A stretch of 64,000 nt of DNA, taken from the NCBI RefSeq assembly GCF_016908145.1, contig NZ_JAFBDI010000007.1, positions 1 to 64,000 on the forward strand, given 5' to 3'. Position 1 is the stretch's first letter. The number at the start of each line of letters is the position of its first letter. The translations under genes were made by a program, and so were the position numbers. Source of the DNA: Marinitoga litoralis. GTDB taxonomy: Bacteria > Thermotogota > Thermotogae > Petrotogales > Petrotogaceae. The notes below the pieces were generated by a model that saw only the letters and a program-made list of their open reading frames with translations, was not told the DNA's origin and searched no databases. Positions 46,794 to 54,623 of this stretch are shown one piece after another.

Positions 46794-48380
46794 ATGAAAA
46801 AACTATTTTTATTATTTATGATTTTGCTTATGGTTATTTTATCTTTTTCATCTAATATAGTAAGTATTTCAGATGCAAGACAATTAAAGGATTTACAAAC
46901 TGTAGTTATACGAGGAATAGTTACAGTAGAACCAGGACCTTTTGATGTAAATATTATCTTTTTGCAAGATGAAACTGCTGGTATTAATTTGTATTTTAGA
47001 GGTGGAGAATTTAAAGATGTTAAAAGAGGGGATTTAGTAGAAGCACGTGGTTATATATGGACACATAGAAATAATACCGAACTAGTTTTAGAAAGTGATA
47101 ATAATAGGCATTATTTTAAAATATTATCTAGAAATAATAAATTACCAGAACCATTAGAAATAAAAACCAAAGAAATAGATAATAATGATTATGAAGGATT
47201 ATTAGTTAAAGCAAAAGGTAAAATTGTTGAAATTGATAAATTTGATATGAGGAAAATATATATAGATGATGGTAGTGGAAAAGGTATGGTGTTTATTAGA
47301 GAAAATACAGGAATAAACCCTGCATTATTTAAAGTAGGAATTAATATTGAAGTAATAGGTGTTTTAGGCCAATATATGACTATTCATGAATTATGGCCTA
47401 GGAATATGGAAGATATAATAGTAGATGATTTATTTCCACCAGAAGTTAAAACATATGCAGTAAAAGATAATTCAATTATTGTAGAATTTAATGAACCACT
47501 TAATGAACAAAGTATTATAGCTAATAAGTCTGTTAGAATACTAAAAGGCAATATAACGAATGTTGAATTATTGAGAAATAATACTATACTAAAAATAAAT
47601 TTAGAAACAGTACCGAATGAGTTTAAATTAGTATTAAGAACCATATCAGATAAAAGTGGAAATAAAACAGGTATGATAATAATACCTATGAATAAAATCG
47701 AAGATAGTTATAGTAATAAGATTTTATTTGATAATAATCATGGACAAACAGCTGGAAATGCTGATTGGGTAATTAATGGAGGTTATTCTGATTTTGCAGA
47801 TGCTTCAAAAGAATTAGGTTTAAAAGTTGATGAAATAAAAGAAGATATTGATGAATATATCCTTGAAATGTATAAGATATTAGTTATTCCAGAACCAAAT
47901 AAACCATTTAAAGAAGAAGAAATGTCTGCAATATTGAATTTTGTTAAAAGTGGAGGATCATTATTTATCATTGCTGATCACGGTAATTCAGATAGAAATG
48001 GAAATGGTTGGGATTCTCCAAGAATATTTAATACATTTGTAGAGGAATTTGGATTTAAATTTGTTGGAGATGATTTAGAAGAAGCGCCTTTAAAATATGT
48101 ATATGATCATGAAATTACTCAAGGAATTAAAAATATAGGAGTTTGGAATGGAACTTCTATTGAAATATTAAAAGATAATGTAAAAGTTTTGATTGCCAAC
48201 TCTGAAAATAAACCATATATGGTAGTTACTAATTATGGAAAAGGAAAAGTAGTCGCAATTGGAGATAGTTCACCATTTGATGACGGAACTGGAGATTCAG
48301 GAGATATTTTACATAATGGTTGGCAATGGGGAGATGATGCACAACTTGCAATAAATACAATTAAATATTTAATGAAATAA
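46794..48380 (+). CDS. Exported multidomain protein: two OB-folds, Ig-like domain, GATase-like domain
   Basis: 528 residues with a signal peptide (MKKLFLLFMILLMVILSFSS). Two OB-fold-like segments follow (about 30-110: VVIRGIVTVEPGPFDVNIIFLQD; about 125-200: LLVKAKGKIVEIDKFDMRKIYIDDG). Next is a Big_5/SbsA-like beta domain (PPEVKTYAVKDNSIIVEFNEPL), and last a DUF4350/type-1 GATase-like domain (ILFDNNHGQTAGNADW...SGGSLFIIADHG). No catalytic triad is evident. A role in extracellular polymer binding is a guess. Confidence 0.7.
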   Translation: MKKLFLLFMILLMVILSFSSNIVSISDARQLKDLQTVVIRGIVTVEPGPFDVNIIFLQDETAGINLYFRGGEFKDVKRGDLVEARGYIWTHRNNTELVLESDNNRHYFKILSRNNKLPEPLEIKTKEIDNNDYEGLLVKAKGKIVEIDKFDMRKIYIDDGSGKGMVFIRENTGINPALFKVGINIEVIGVLGQYMTIHELWPRNMEDIIVDDLFPPEVKTYAVKDNSIIVEFNEPLNEQSIIANKSVRILKGNITNVELLRNNTILKINLETVPNEFKLVLRTISDKSGNKTGMIIIPMNKIEDSYSNKILFDNNHGQTAGNADWVINGGYSDFADASKELGLKVDEIKEDIDEYILEMYKILVIPEPNKPFKEEEMSAILNFVKSGGSLFIIADHGNSDRNGNGWDSPRIFNTFVEEFGFKFVGDDLEEAPLKYVYDHEITQGIKNIGVWNGTSIEILKDNVKVLIANSENKPYMVVTNYGKGKVVAIGDSSPFDDGTGDSGDILHNGWQWGDDAQLAINTIKYLMK

Positions 48381-48388
48381 TACATTTA

Positions 48389-48435
48389 ATACATAACTCC
48401 TGGGAATTCCCAGGAGTTATGTATATATTTTATTT
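48389..48435 (+). terminator. Perfect 36-bp palindrome terminator
   Basis: 48389-48406 and 48407-48424 are exact reverse complements (centre GGGAATTCCC), followed by ATATTTTATTT. It ends the exported-protein gene. Confidence 0.75.
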
Positions 48436-48529
48436 AATAATATTGTAATTTATATAAACTTAATTGTTAACAATTGAGTCTTATAATTAATATATGTTGT
48501 GATTTTTTTAATTAATATGGGGTGATAGG

Positions 48530-49663
48530 ATGAAGAAATTACTTATTATTTTATTATTGTTGCCTTTGATTGCATATGCATCTATTACTGTTAATTTGAA
48601 TCAAACAAAAGTTGGTATGATGCAGACATTATTTAATCCAATAGTTTTATCTCAAAAGCCATCAGAAATTTTAGTATATCCAAATCTTGAAAAGATTCAA
48701 TTTGGAAAAATTAATATTGGTAATAGTTATTTTAATGTGATTACAGGGATAAAAAATAATAAAAGGGTTATTATTGTAGATTCGAATAATAATAAAAATT
48801 TGACAGATGATTATACAGATAACTATATATTTGAAAGTCTGGATAATAAAATATATGATTTTACAACAATTAATTACAATTTTGAAGGACAAAATTATGA
48901 ATATACTATTGTATTAGAATATTTTTTAGATAAATTTGGATATTTTGGTATAACAAGAAAAGAAAGTTATGTTGATATTAATGGTAAAAAGTATAAAATG
49001 TTTATTGCAGATACAAACTCTGATGGAATATATGATTTGGAAAACATCATATTGGGTATAGATTTGAATTTTGATTACAAATATGAAAGTAATGAAATAT
49101 TTAGAAAGTTTATTAATATTGATGGAGAGAATTATGAAGTAACAGAAATTTCAAAAAATGGAGAGAGGATTGTTTTTAATAAAACGAATGAAAATATAAT
49201 TAGTGATATTGGAAATAAATTTTCTAAAACTATAAATTTAGGTAATAAGAGAATAGAATTAGAAAGTAATAAAAAGTGGAAAATTATTTTGTTTGCACCA
49301 TTGAACAAAGAATATAATAAGATATTTAAGTATTTAAATGATAATGTTTCTGATAAATTAGAAGTTAAAATTTTACTCTTAGTAAATAAAGAAGAAAAAG
49401 ATAATATAAAAGAAATTATGAAAAAAGAATATTCTAATTTAGAAGTTACTTTAATTGAGGGAATAAATGATTATGAAATTATTCAAGAAAAAATGAAATT
49501 ATTATATCCCCATACAATAATCATATTGAATCAAGATAATACAATAGTATATAAAACTAAAGCGGAAATCTTTGAAGAAGAACCAATATGGAAAATACAA
49601 ATGCCAACTTTAAAAGAAGAATTTAAAATTTTAAGAATTTTTATAGAAAATGTATTGTATTAA
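48530..49663 (+). CDS. Exported protein of unknown function
   Basis: 377 residues with a signal peptide cleaved after AYA (MKKLLIILLLLPLIAYA). The middle has repeated Asp/Asn-rich turns (VDSNNNKNLTDDY, ADTNSDGIYDLE, LNFDYKYESNE) resembling calcium-binding loops. The C-terminal ~120 residues (WKIILFAPLNKEYNKIFKYL...) have an alternating alpha/beta pattern that may be thioredoxin-like, without a CxxC. GGGGTGA precedes the ATG. Confidence 0.6.
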   Translation: MKKLLIILLLLPLIAYASITVNLNQTKVGMMQTLFNPIVLSQKPSEILVYPNLEKIQFGKINIGNSYFNVITGIKNNKRVIIVDSNNNKNLTDDYTDNYIFESLDNKIYDFTTINYNFEGQNYEYTIVLEYFLDKFGYFGITRKESYVDINGKKYKMFIADTNSDGIYDLENIILGIDLNFDYKYESNEIFRKFINIDGENYEVTEISKNGERIVFNKTNENIISDIGNKFSKTINLGNKRIELESNKKWKIILFAPLNKEYNKIFKYLNDNVSDKLEVKILLLVNKEEKDNIKEIMKKEYSNLEVTLIEGINDYEIIQEKMKLLYPHTIIILNQDNTIVYKTKAEIFEEEPIWKIQMPTLKEEFKILRIFIENVLY

Positions 49664-49672
49664 TATTCAATA

Positions 49673-49706
49673 AAAAGTGTCTGATTTTAAATCAGACACT
49701 TTTGTT
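49673..49706 (+). terminator. Terminator after the 377-residue exported protein
   Basis: AAAAGTGTCTGATTT (49673-49687) pairs with AAATCAGACACTTTT (49689-49703); the inner pairs form the loop. Confidence 0.85.
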
Positions 49707-49730
49707 ATAATATTTTATTTATTTTTTATA

Positions 49731-49739
49731 TGATATAAT
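49731..49739 (+). promoter_or_regulatory. Extended -10 just upstream of the AAA/PD-(D/E)XK gene
   Basis: TGATATAAT; the GGAGGTGG ribosome site begins only 7 bp later, so transcripts from here would have a very short leader. Confidence 0.4.
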
Positions 49740-49758
49740 TAAGTTGGAGGTGGAACTG

Positions 49759-51318
49759 ATGAAAAAATTGCCAATAGGAGTTCAAGATTATAAAAAAATA
49801 ATAGAAGGAAATTATGTGTATGTAGATAAAACAAAATATATATATGACCTGATAAGTTCAGAAGTGCCAATATTTTTATCCCGTCCAAGAAGGTTTGGAA
49901 AGAGTTTAACAGTTTCAACATTGTATTATATATTCAAAGGAGAAAAAGAATTATTCAAAGATACATATATATATGACAAATGGGAATTTAAGGAGTATCC
50001 AATAATAAAACTGGACATGTCTGATAACATGCTAACAACATATGAAGATTTTATAGAATCATTAAATGAAAAAATGGAAAAATTATATAAAAGTGAAGAT
50101 ATACTTCCTATAAAAAATAATCTACCCACACAATTTGGAAATTTAATAGAAGAATTAAATAAAAAATATAAAGAAAGAGTAGTAATATTAATAGATGAAT
50201 ATGAAGCGCCAATATTAGAACATTTAAACAACAAAGAAGAAGCAGAGAAAGTAAGAAGATTTCTAAGAGAATTCTATAAAAAAATAAAAACAAAAGATGA
50301 ATACATAAAATTTGTATTCATAACAGGGATAACCAAATTCACAAAAACAGGAGTATTCTCTGCATTAAACAATTTAAACGATATATCATTAAACAAAAAA
50401 TACTCACAGATGTTAGGATATACACAGGAAGAACTCGAAAATTATTTCAACGAACACATAAAAGAAACATCAAAAGAAATGGGAATAAGTGAAGAAGAAT
50501 TATTAAAAGGATTAAAAGAGTATTATAATGGATTTTCATTTGATGGAGAACATTATGTATATAATCCATTCTCAATATTGAAATTCTTTGAAGAAAAAGA
50601 ATTTAAAAATTACTGGTTTGAAAGTGGATCGCCATCATTCTTATACGAATACATAAAAAACAGAAAGATAACCTATGAAGACTTAGTAAAAGACACAGTA
50701 AGTGCAATGGATTTCTCGACAAGAGAAATAGAAGATGCAAATGCAAATATATTCTTCACACAGGCAGGATATTTAACATTTAAAGGGATAAAAAAATTAG
50801 GATTAAAAAAGAAATATATACTTGATTATCCAAACATAGAAGTAAAAAGTAGTTTCTCAAGATTGATATTAGAAGCAAACTATGGATTAAAAGGATTAGA
50901 TGAAGCAGAAAACATAATATATGAAAAAATATACAACAATGATATAAAAGGATTAATAGAAGAAATAAAAAAAGTAATAAGTGCAATACCGTATAATCTA
51001 CATCAAAAAGAAGAAAGATATTATCACTCATTAATATTTGCAATACTGGCAATAGCAGGATTAAATGTAAGAGCAGAAGAAATGACAAATTTAGGAAGAA
51101 GCGATGTAGTATTGGAATTTAATGAAAGTGTATATATCTTTGAAGCAAAACTGGACAAAAGTGCAGAAGAGGCAATAAAACAGATAAAAGAGAAGAAATA
51201 CTATGAAAAATACAAAGGAAAAGAAATATATCTCATAGGAATAAATGTAAATTCAGAAAAAAGGAATATAGAGGATTATATTATTGAAAAAGGCACTTCG
51301 CTTCGCGAAGGGGTTTAG
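49759..51318 (+). CDS. AAA-ATPase-like / PD-(D/E)XK nuclease-superfamily protein (PF09820 + PF08011 type)
   Basis: 519 residues. The N-terminal part reads LPIGVQDYKKIIEGNYVYVDKT and RPRRFGKSLT (the family's P-loop variant), with a Walker B-like VVILIDEYEAP. The C-terminal part has a PD-(D/E)XK core, DVVLEFNESVYIFEAKLD. Members are abundant, fast-changing and often on mobile DNA; role unknown. The ATG at 49759 is 7 bp from GGAGGTGG. Codons for the last residues form a small GC-rich hairpin (51296-51310). Confidence 0.85.
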   Translation: MKKLPIGVQDYKKIIEGNYVYVDKTKYIYDLISSEVPIFLSRPRRFGKSLTVSTLYYIFKGEKELFKDTYIYDKWEFKEYPIIKLDMSDNMLTTYEDFIESLNEKMEKLYKSEDILPIKNNLPTQFGNLIEELNKKYKERVVILIDEYEAPILEHLNNKEEAEKVRRFLREFYKKIKTKDEYIKFVFITGITKFTKTGVFSALNNLNDISLNKKYSQMLGYTQEELENYFNEHIKETSKEMGISEEELLKGLKEYYNGFSFDGEHYVYNPFSILKFFEEKEFKNYWFESGSPSFLYEYIKNRKITYEDLVKDTVSAMDFSTREIEDANANIFFTQAGYLTFKGIKKLGLKKKYILDYPNIEVKSSFSRLILEANYGLKGLDEAENIIYEKIYNNDIKGLIEEIKKVISAIPYNLHQKEERYYHSLIFAILAIAGLNVRAEEMTNLGRSDVVLEFNESVYIFEAKLDKSAEEAIKQIKEKKYYEKYKGKEIYLIGINVNSEKRNIEDYIIEKGTSLREGV

Positions 51319-51330
51319 ATGAAAATGATA

Positions 51331-51361
51331 AATAGACCGCTGTGTTTACCACGGTCTATTT
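51331..51361. terminator. Terminator between the AAA/PD-(D/E)XK gene and the RiPP island
   Basis: AATAGACCG (51331-51339) pairs with CGGTCTATT (51352-51360). The right arm runs into direct repeat A. The terminator beyond pcrA (54551-54572) has the related arms GGCCGC/GCGGCC. Confidence 0.75.
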
Positions 51362-51407
51362 GTTATTCAGTATAACCAATTTTCCAATATTCTACAAGTC
51401 TTTTGGG
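51356..51407. repeat. Direct repeat A: 52-bp copy of the pcrA 3' end
   Basis: Identical over 52 bp to 54572-54623. It contains codons for the pcrA tail (PKRLVEYWKIGYTE and stop, minus strand) plus 7 bp beyond the stop. Here it is not joined to any helicase frame. It marks the left boundary of the peptide island. Confidence 0.92.
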
Positions 51408-51460
51408 GAGTTATACGAAAAATTTCAATCTATTATATGTTCGGAAAGATTTTAAAGTAT

Positions 51461-52654
51461 TTAATTAAAATCCGTTTGAGTTTTTTTAAATTTTTGTTTG
51501 AGAAATAAAAAAGGAATTGAAGATACGATAATGAAAAATCCTGAAATGACAATAGTTAAATTATAACCTACAATCTTATATATATTACCCCATAAAACTC
51601 CACCAAAAATAATGGCTGAACTTTCAAAAAAAGACAATAAAGAAAGCATTAAAGCTCTATTTTCATTTATATTTTTATTAATCAAAGTCATTCTGATAGG
51701 TCCTGTAATTCCTAAAATAATATTATATCCACAATAGAGAATTAAAGATAAAATAATATTTTTTATAAGTGCTGTGGAGATCAATAAAACACCACCTATT
51801 ATTAATGAATAAAAGAAAAGATAATGCTGATTAAACTTTTTAAGTTTTTTTAGTAAATAACTACCTAAAATACTAGAAAAAGTTGTTAAAGTATAAATAT
51901 ATCCCACAATATATGAAATGTTATTATTTAATTTATTTATGAATAAAGGCTGCCAATAAATGAATATGGCATTTATTCCTAATATAAAAACAGTTGATGT
52001 TGTAAATATTGAAAATAAAATTTTGTTTTTATATATTTCAAATAGAGAATTTTTTATATTATTAAATCCAATATAAAAATTTAAATGTTTTTTTCTTTTG
52101 TTAAATTTAAATGATATTTTTGCAAATATTAAGAATATACTCAAAAGAATTATTTTTACAAAAAGGATAAGATAAATTGGATAGTCTACTTTTAAATAAA
52201 ATAAATAACCTCCTATTAAAGAACCTGATATTTTCGAAATTAGACTCCAAATGTTAGTTTTTCTAAAAAAATCATCATATTCCTTAGTTGAATTAGTAAA
52301 AGTTTCAAGTAACCATGCTGTTGATGAGCCAGATAACAAGGCATTTGAAATACCTTCGAGAAAAAAAATGAGAATTAAATAAAATAAAGAATTAGAAGTA
52401 ATAAATAAAATTGTCGAAAATATAGAAAACAAAAAACCCAAAAGAATAGAATTTTTATGTCCATAATAGTCGGCAAAAATACCTGTAGGTATTTCAAATA
52501 AAAGAGTAATTAAAGCTTTGAGAGAAGCCAAATATCCAATCCATTCAGGTCTAATTCCTTTATTTAAAATATAAAGTGTAATAATTGAAAAATATATTCC
52601 TATAGTAAAATTATTGCTAAAAATATAAAAATGCAAAAACTTATTTTTTTTCAT
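51461..52654 (-). CDS. MFS-type exporter of the RiPP island
   Basis: 397 residues, about 12 membrane helices, with the MFS loop FADYYGHKNSILLG (residues ~60-73) and FEIPTGIFADYYG typical of drug/peptide exporters. Its ATG overlaps the radical SAM gene by 4 bp (ATGA), with GGAGG upstream, so the two are translated together. Likely exports the mature peptide or gives self-protection; inferred from position. Confidence 0.8.
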   Translation of the reverse strand: MKKNKFLHFYIFSNNFTIGIYFSIITLYILNKGIRPEWIGYLASLKALITLLFEIPTGIFADYYGHKNSILLGFLFSIFSTILFITSNSLFYLILIFFLEGISNALLSGSSTAWLLETFTNSTKEYDDFFRKTNIWSLISKISGSLIGGYLFYLKVDYPIYLILFVKIILLSIFLIFAKISFKFNKRKKHLNFYIGFNNIKNSLFEIYKNKILFSIFTTSTVFILGINAIFIYWQPLFINKLNNNISYIVGYIYTLTTFSSILGSYLLKKLKKFNQHYLFFYSLIIGGVLLISTALIKNIILSLILYCGYNIILGITGPIRMTLINKNINENRALMLSLLSFFESSAIIFGGVLWGNIYKIVGYNLTIVISGFFIIVSSIPFLFLKQKFKKTQTDFN

Positions 52655-53808
52655 AAAATAAAAGCCTCCGAATGGTAGAAAATTAATTTTTTGGTTATCA
52701 ATTTGTAGAAATCACAAATTTTTTCACGATTTTTTGGAGATAAATTATTTTGTGAAAGATGACAACCGCCTAAACATAATCCTTCTAATTCACAACCATC
52801 ACATTGCTTTAAATTTTCTATCCAAAATTTATTTAATTTATCGATATAATTCTCCCAATTCCAATGTTTATTATTGAATAAATTATTAATATTATCAAGA
52901 TAAATATCTTCGTAAATACATAAACTGATATTTCCATCATTTTGAATACTTACAATTTCACCGTTGTAAGGAGAACAAAAAGCCATTCCTAATTCATTTC
53001 TACTTTTGAACAAATTATAATAAGGTTTCTTCCAATATCCTATTATTTCGATATGATGTGCATTTGCTTTTTTTTCGAATTCTAGTAATATATTAGTTAA
53101 TTTATCTAAATCTGGATCTATTAGTTCAAGCATATCTGGATCAACTCGCAATTTTTTTACATTTAAAATTTTTAATAGTTTTATAAATTCATCTATATTT
53201 AAATCCAAATTTTCTTTAGTTAAAGTCAAAGAAATTACATCTAATTTTATTTTTTCATTATTTAGTTTTTTTATATTTTTAATAATTTTATTAAAAGAAG
53301 GCGTGCCATTTTTGAATATTCTAATTTTATCATGTTCTTGTTTGTTTCCATCCAAACTTATTGCAATAGTAAAATTGTAATCCTTAAAAAACCTTATTAT
53401 ATCATTATTTATATAAGTTAAGTTTGTATTCATAGCATAAGTTATATTAAACTTATTTTTATATTTTGATTCAATATATTTTACTATCTCATTTATAATA
53501 TCGAATTTCAGCAAAGGTTCACCACCAGTAAAACTTACATTTACATTAAATTTGTTATGTTTTTCATATTCAGAAAAAAAATAATCAATAGTTTTTATGG
53601 CTTTAGGAAAATTTAAAATATTATCCGCATTTTTTTGTGTTTTTGAGACAACGCAATATTGGCAATTTAAATTACATTCATCGGATACAAAAAAGCCTAT
53701 GTCTGGTATAATTTTTTTAATTTTTTTTAAGTGATTTTCTGATAACTTTTTAATTAAAATTGATATATAATTATTTTCTTCTATTCCTTCAGGAATTAAA
53801 ATTCCCAT
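52651..53808 (-). CDS. Radical SAM/SPASM peptide maturase, main frame
   Basis: 385 codons from ATG 53808. The radical SAM motif is CNLNCQYC (Cys45, 49, 52); SFTGGEPLL binds SAM. The C-terminal SPASM region has FCSPYNGE, SLCIYED, CDGCELEGLCLGGC and a final CDFYK, enough for two auxiliary [4Fe-4S] clusters. The ATG lacks a good SD and the frame continues upstream without a start up to the frameshift at 53867-53873, so the real enzyme is probably about 440 residues (see the 53851-53972 entry). Maturases of this type form thioether or C-C links in short peptides. Confidence 0.9.
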   Translation of the reverse strand: MGILIPEGIEENNYISILIKKLSENHLKKIKKIIPDIGFFVSDECNLNCQYCVVSKTQKNADNILNFPKAIKTIDYFFSEYEKHNKFNVNVSFTGGEPLLKFDIINEIVKYIESKYKNKFNITYAMNTNLTYINNDIIRFFKDYNFTIAISLDGNKQEHDKIRIFKNGTPSFNKIIKNIKKLNNEKIKLDVISLTLTKENLDLNIDEFIKLLKILNVKKLRVDPDMLELIDPDLDKLTNILLEFEKKANAHHIEIIGYWKKPYYNLFKSRNELGMAFCSPYNGEIVSIQNDGNISLCIYEDIYLDNINNLFNNKHWNWENYIDKLNKFWIENLKQCDGCELEGLCLGGCHLSQNNLSPKNREKICDFYKLITKKLIFYHSEAFIL

Positions 53809-53850
53809 TTCTAATAATTTATTTATAATTTCATAATCTTTTATAAGATG

Positions 53851-53972
53851 TAATTTTTTTAATTCATTTTTTTACAGACTAAAGCATCTCCTATCTTTGG
53901 ATTATAAATTAATATATTATTTATATCAATATTATAATTAATCAAAGATGAAGCTAACTTATAATTACCCAT
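53851..53972 (-). pseudogene. N-terminal part of the radical SAM gene, in another frame
   Basis: ATG 53972 with AAAGGAG-AAGAAA upstream begins MGNYKLASSLINYNIDINNI...PKIGDALVC and hits TAA 37 codons on. Adding one A to the A7 tract (53867-53873) joins it to ...KKNELKKLHLIKDYEIINKLLE and then the main radical SAM frame, giving a smooth 440-residue protein. The N-terminal part would be the usual precursor-recognition region. The interruption may be a real mutation, transcriptional slippage on A7, or a homopolymer sequencing error. Confidence 0.75.
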
Positions 53973-54017
53973 TTTCTTCTCCTTTCATATTTTGATATTG
54001 TTTAATTTTTTAGTTAC

Positions 54018-54051
54018 AATTAAAGAGGCGAATTAATTCGCCTCTTTAATT
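54018..54051 (-). terminator. Perfect 34-bp palindrome between precursor and maturase genes
   Basis: 54018-54034 and 54035-54051 are exact reverse complements (core GAGGCGAATTAATTCGCCTC). It starts 7 bp after the precursor stop. The following U-run is poor, so read-through into the maturase is likely, giving more precursor mRNA than enzyme mRNA. Confidence 0.7.
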
Positions 54052-54057
54052 ATAAAA

Positions 54058-54141
54058 TTAGCATCCACTGCACCATGTAATATTTGTAGAAATCTTTTCT
54101 TTGTCACCTTTTTTTTCAGATACAATTTTTATTTTTATCAT
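54058..54141 (-). CDS. RiPP precursor peptide, 27 residues, C-terminal WCSGC
   Basis: A short frame from ATG 54139-54141 to TAA 54058-54060. The first ~17 residues (MIKIKIVSEKKGDKEK) are charged and leader-like; the last ten (STNITWCSGC... minus leader: ISTNITWCSGC region) hold Ser/Thr, Trp and the only two Cys, spaced CxxC. AAGGGGGGTG lies 4 bp before the ATG, one of the strongest ribosome sites in the window. A hairpin and a radical SAM/SPASM gene follow. Precursor status is inferred from size, core and context; no known family recognised. Confidence 0.75.
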   Translation of the reverse strand: MIKIKIVSEKKGDKEKISTNITWCSGC

Positions 54142-54161
54142 AGACACCCCCCTTTCTATAT

Positions 54162-54167
54162 ATTATA
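54162..54167 (-). promoter_or_regulatory. -10 element of the precursor gene
   Basis: Minus-strand TATAAT (54167-54162) 21 bp before the start codon. The -35 region is occupied by the palindrome at 54178-54191, which suggests an operator. Confidence 0.5.
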
Positions 54168-54177
54168 GTTAAAGTAA

Positions 54178-54209
54178 TTCTGATATCAGAACAAAAATCA
54201 GTCGACTGA
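54178..54209 (-). promoter_or_regulatory. Two adjacent perfect palindromes upstream of the precursor promoter
   Basis: TTCTGATATCAGAA (54178-54191) and TCAGTCGACTGA (54198-54209) are both perfect, with centres 19 bp apart. The first covers the expected -35. They look like operator sites for a dimeric regulator; no regulator gene lies in the island. Confidence 0.55.
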
Positions 54210-54377
54210 AAAAATTAAAATTCTTAATATAATATTACGATAAAATTGTCGATAATCAAAATTTAACTTTTTATAAAAGAATAAAATTGTACTTTTTATC
54301 ACTTTCCAATCTTCAAATATTTAGGATTCATTCTTTTATATTATCCATTAAAGATTTTTTTCACTTATTCAATTCAC

Positions 54378-54517
54378 AATAATTTTATCAAAAAAAAAAA
54401 AAAAAAAATCAATAACATTGATGTAAATTTAAGGTGAAATTTATTTTTCGTAAATCTAATAAATTTACATATTTATTATATCAATTGGTATATTTTTAAT
54501 GTTAATTTTTTGTTATA
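54378..54517 (-). repeat. Element R2, related to R1 (16313-16444)
   Basis: It shares the ordered blocks listed for R1, with a longer A-tract and ATATCAATTGGTATAT in the position of the R1 dyad. It lies about 240 bp upstream of the precursor ATG. Confidence 0.65.
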
Positions 54518-54550
54518 AAATCTATATTATAGAAATTAAAAATAAATAAT

Positions 54551-54572
54551 GGCCGCAAAAACTGCAGCGGCC
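54551..54572 (-). terminator. Terminator of the pcrA operon
   Basis: GGCCGC (54551-54556) pairs with GCGGCC (54567-54572); on the minus strand ATTATTTATTTTT follows. Confidence 0.7.
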
Positions 54573-54623
54573 TATTTGTTATTCAGTATAACCAATTTTC
54601 CAATATTCTACAAGTCTTTTGGG
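54572..54623. repeat. Direct repeat B: 3' end of pcrA
   Basis: The copy within the helicase gene, identical to 51356-51407. The repeat unit covers the last ~14 codons, the stop codon and 7 bp of the downstream region. It marks the right boundary of the island. Confidence 0.92.

Larger units (their letters stand above)
54210..54578. other. Upstream region of the RiPP island
   Basis: About 370 bp of AT-rich DNA without a gene. It holds element R2 (54378-54517), including an A19 tract, then the pcrA terminator and the start of direct repeat B. Nothing else recognised. Confidence 0.6.

Noticed and set aside
51296-51310. CTTCGC/GCGAAG hairpin at the end of the AAA/PD-(D/E)XK gene as an attachment site
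   Set aside because: Six-base stem within coding sequence; the 52-bp repeat 46 bp away is the better island boundary.
54391-54409. A19 tract as a possible sequencing artefact or frameshift site
   Set aside because: Non-coding; length is unreliable but it affects no gene, and the shorter tract in R1 fits natural variation.
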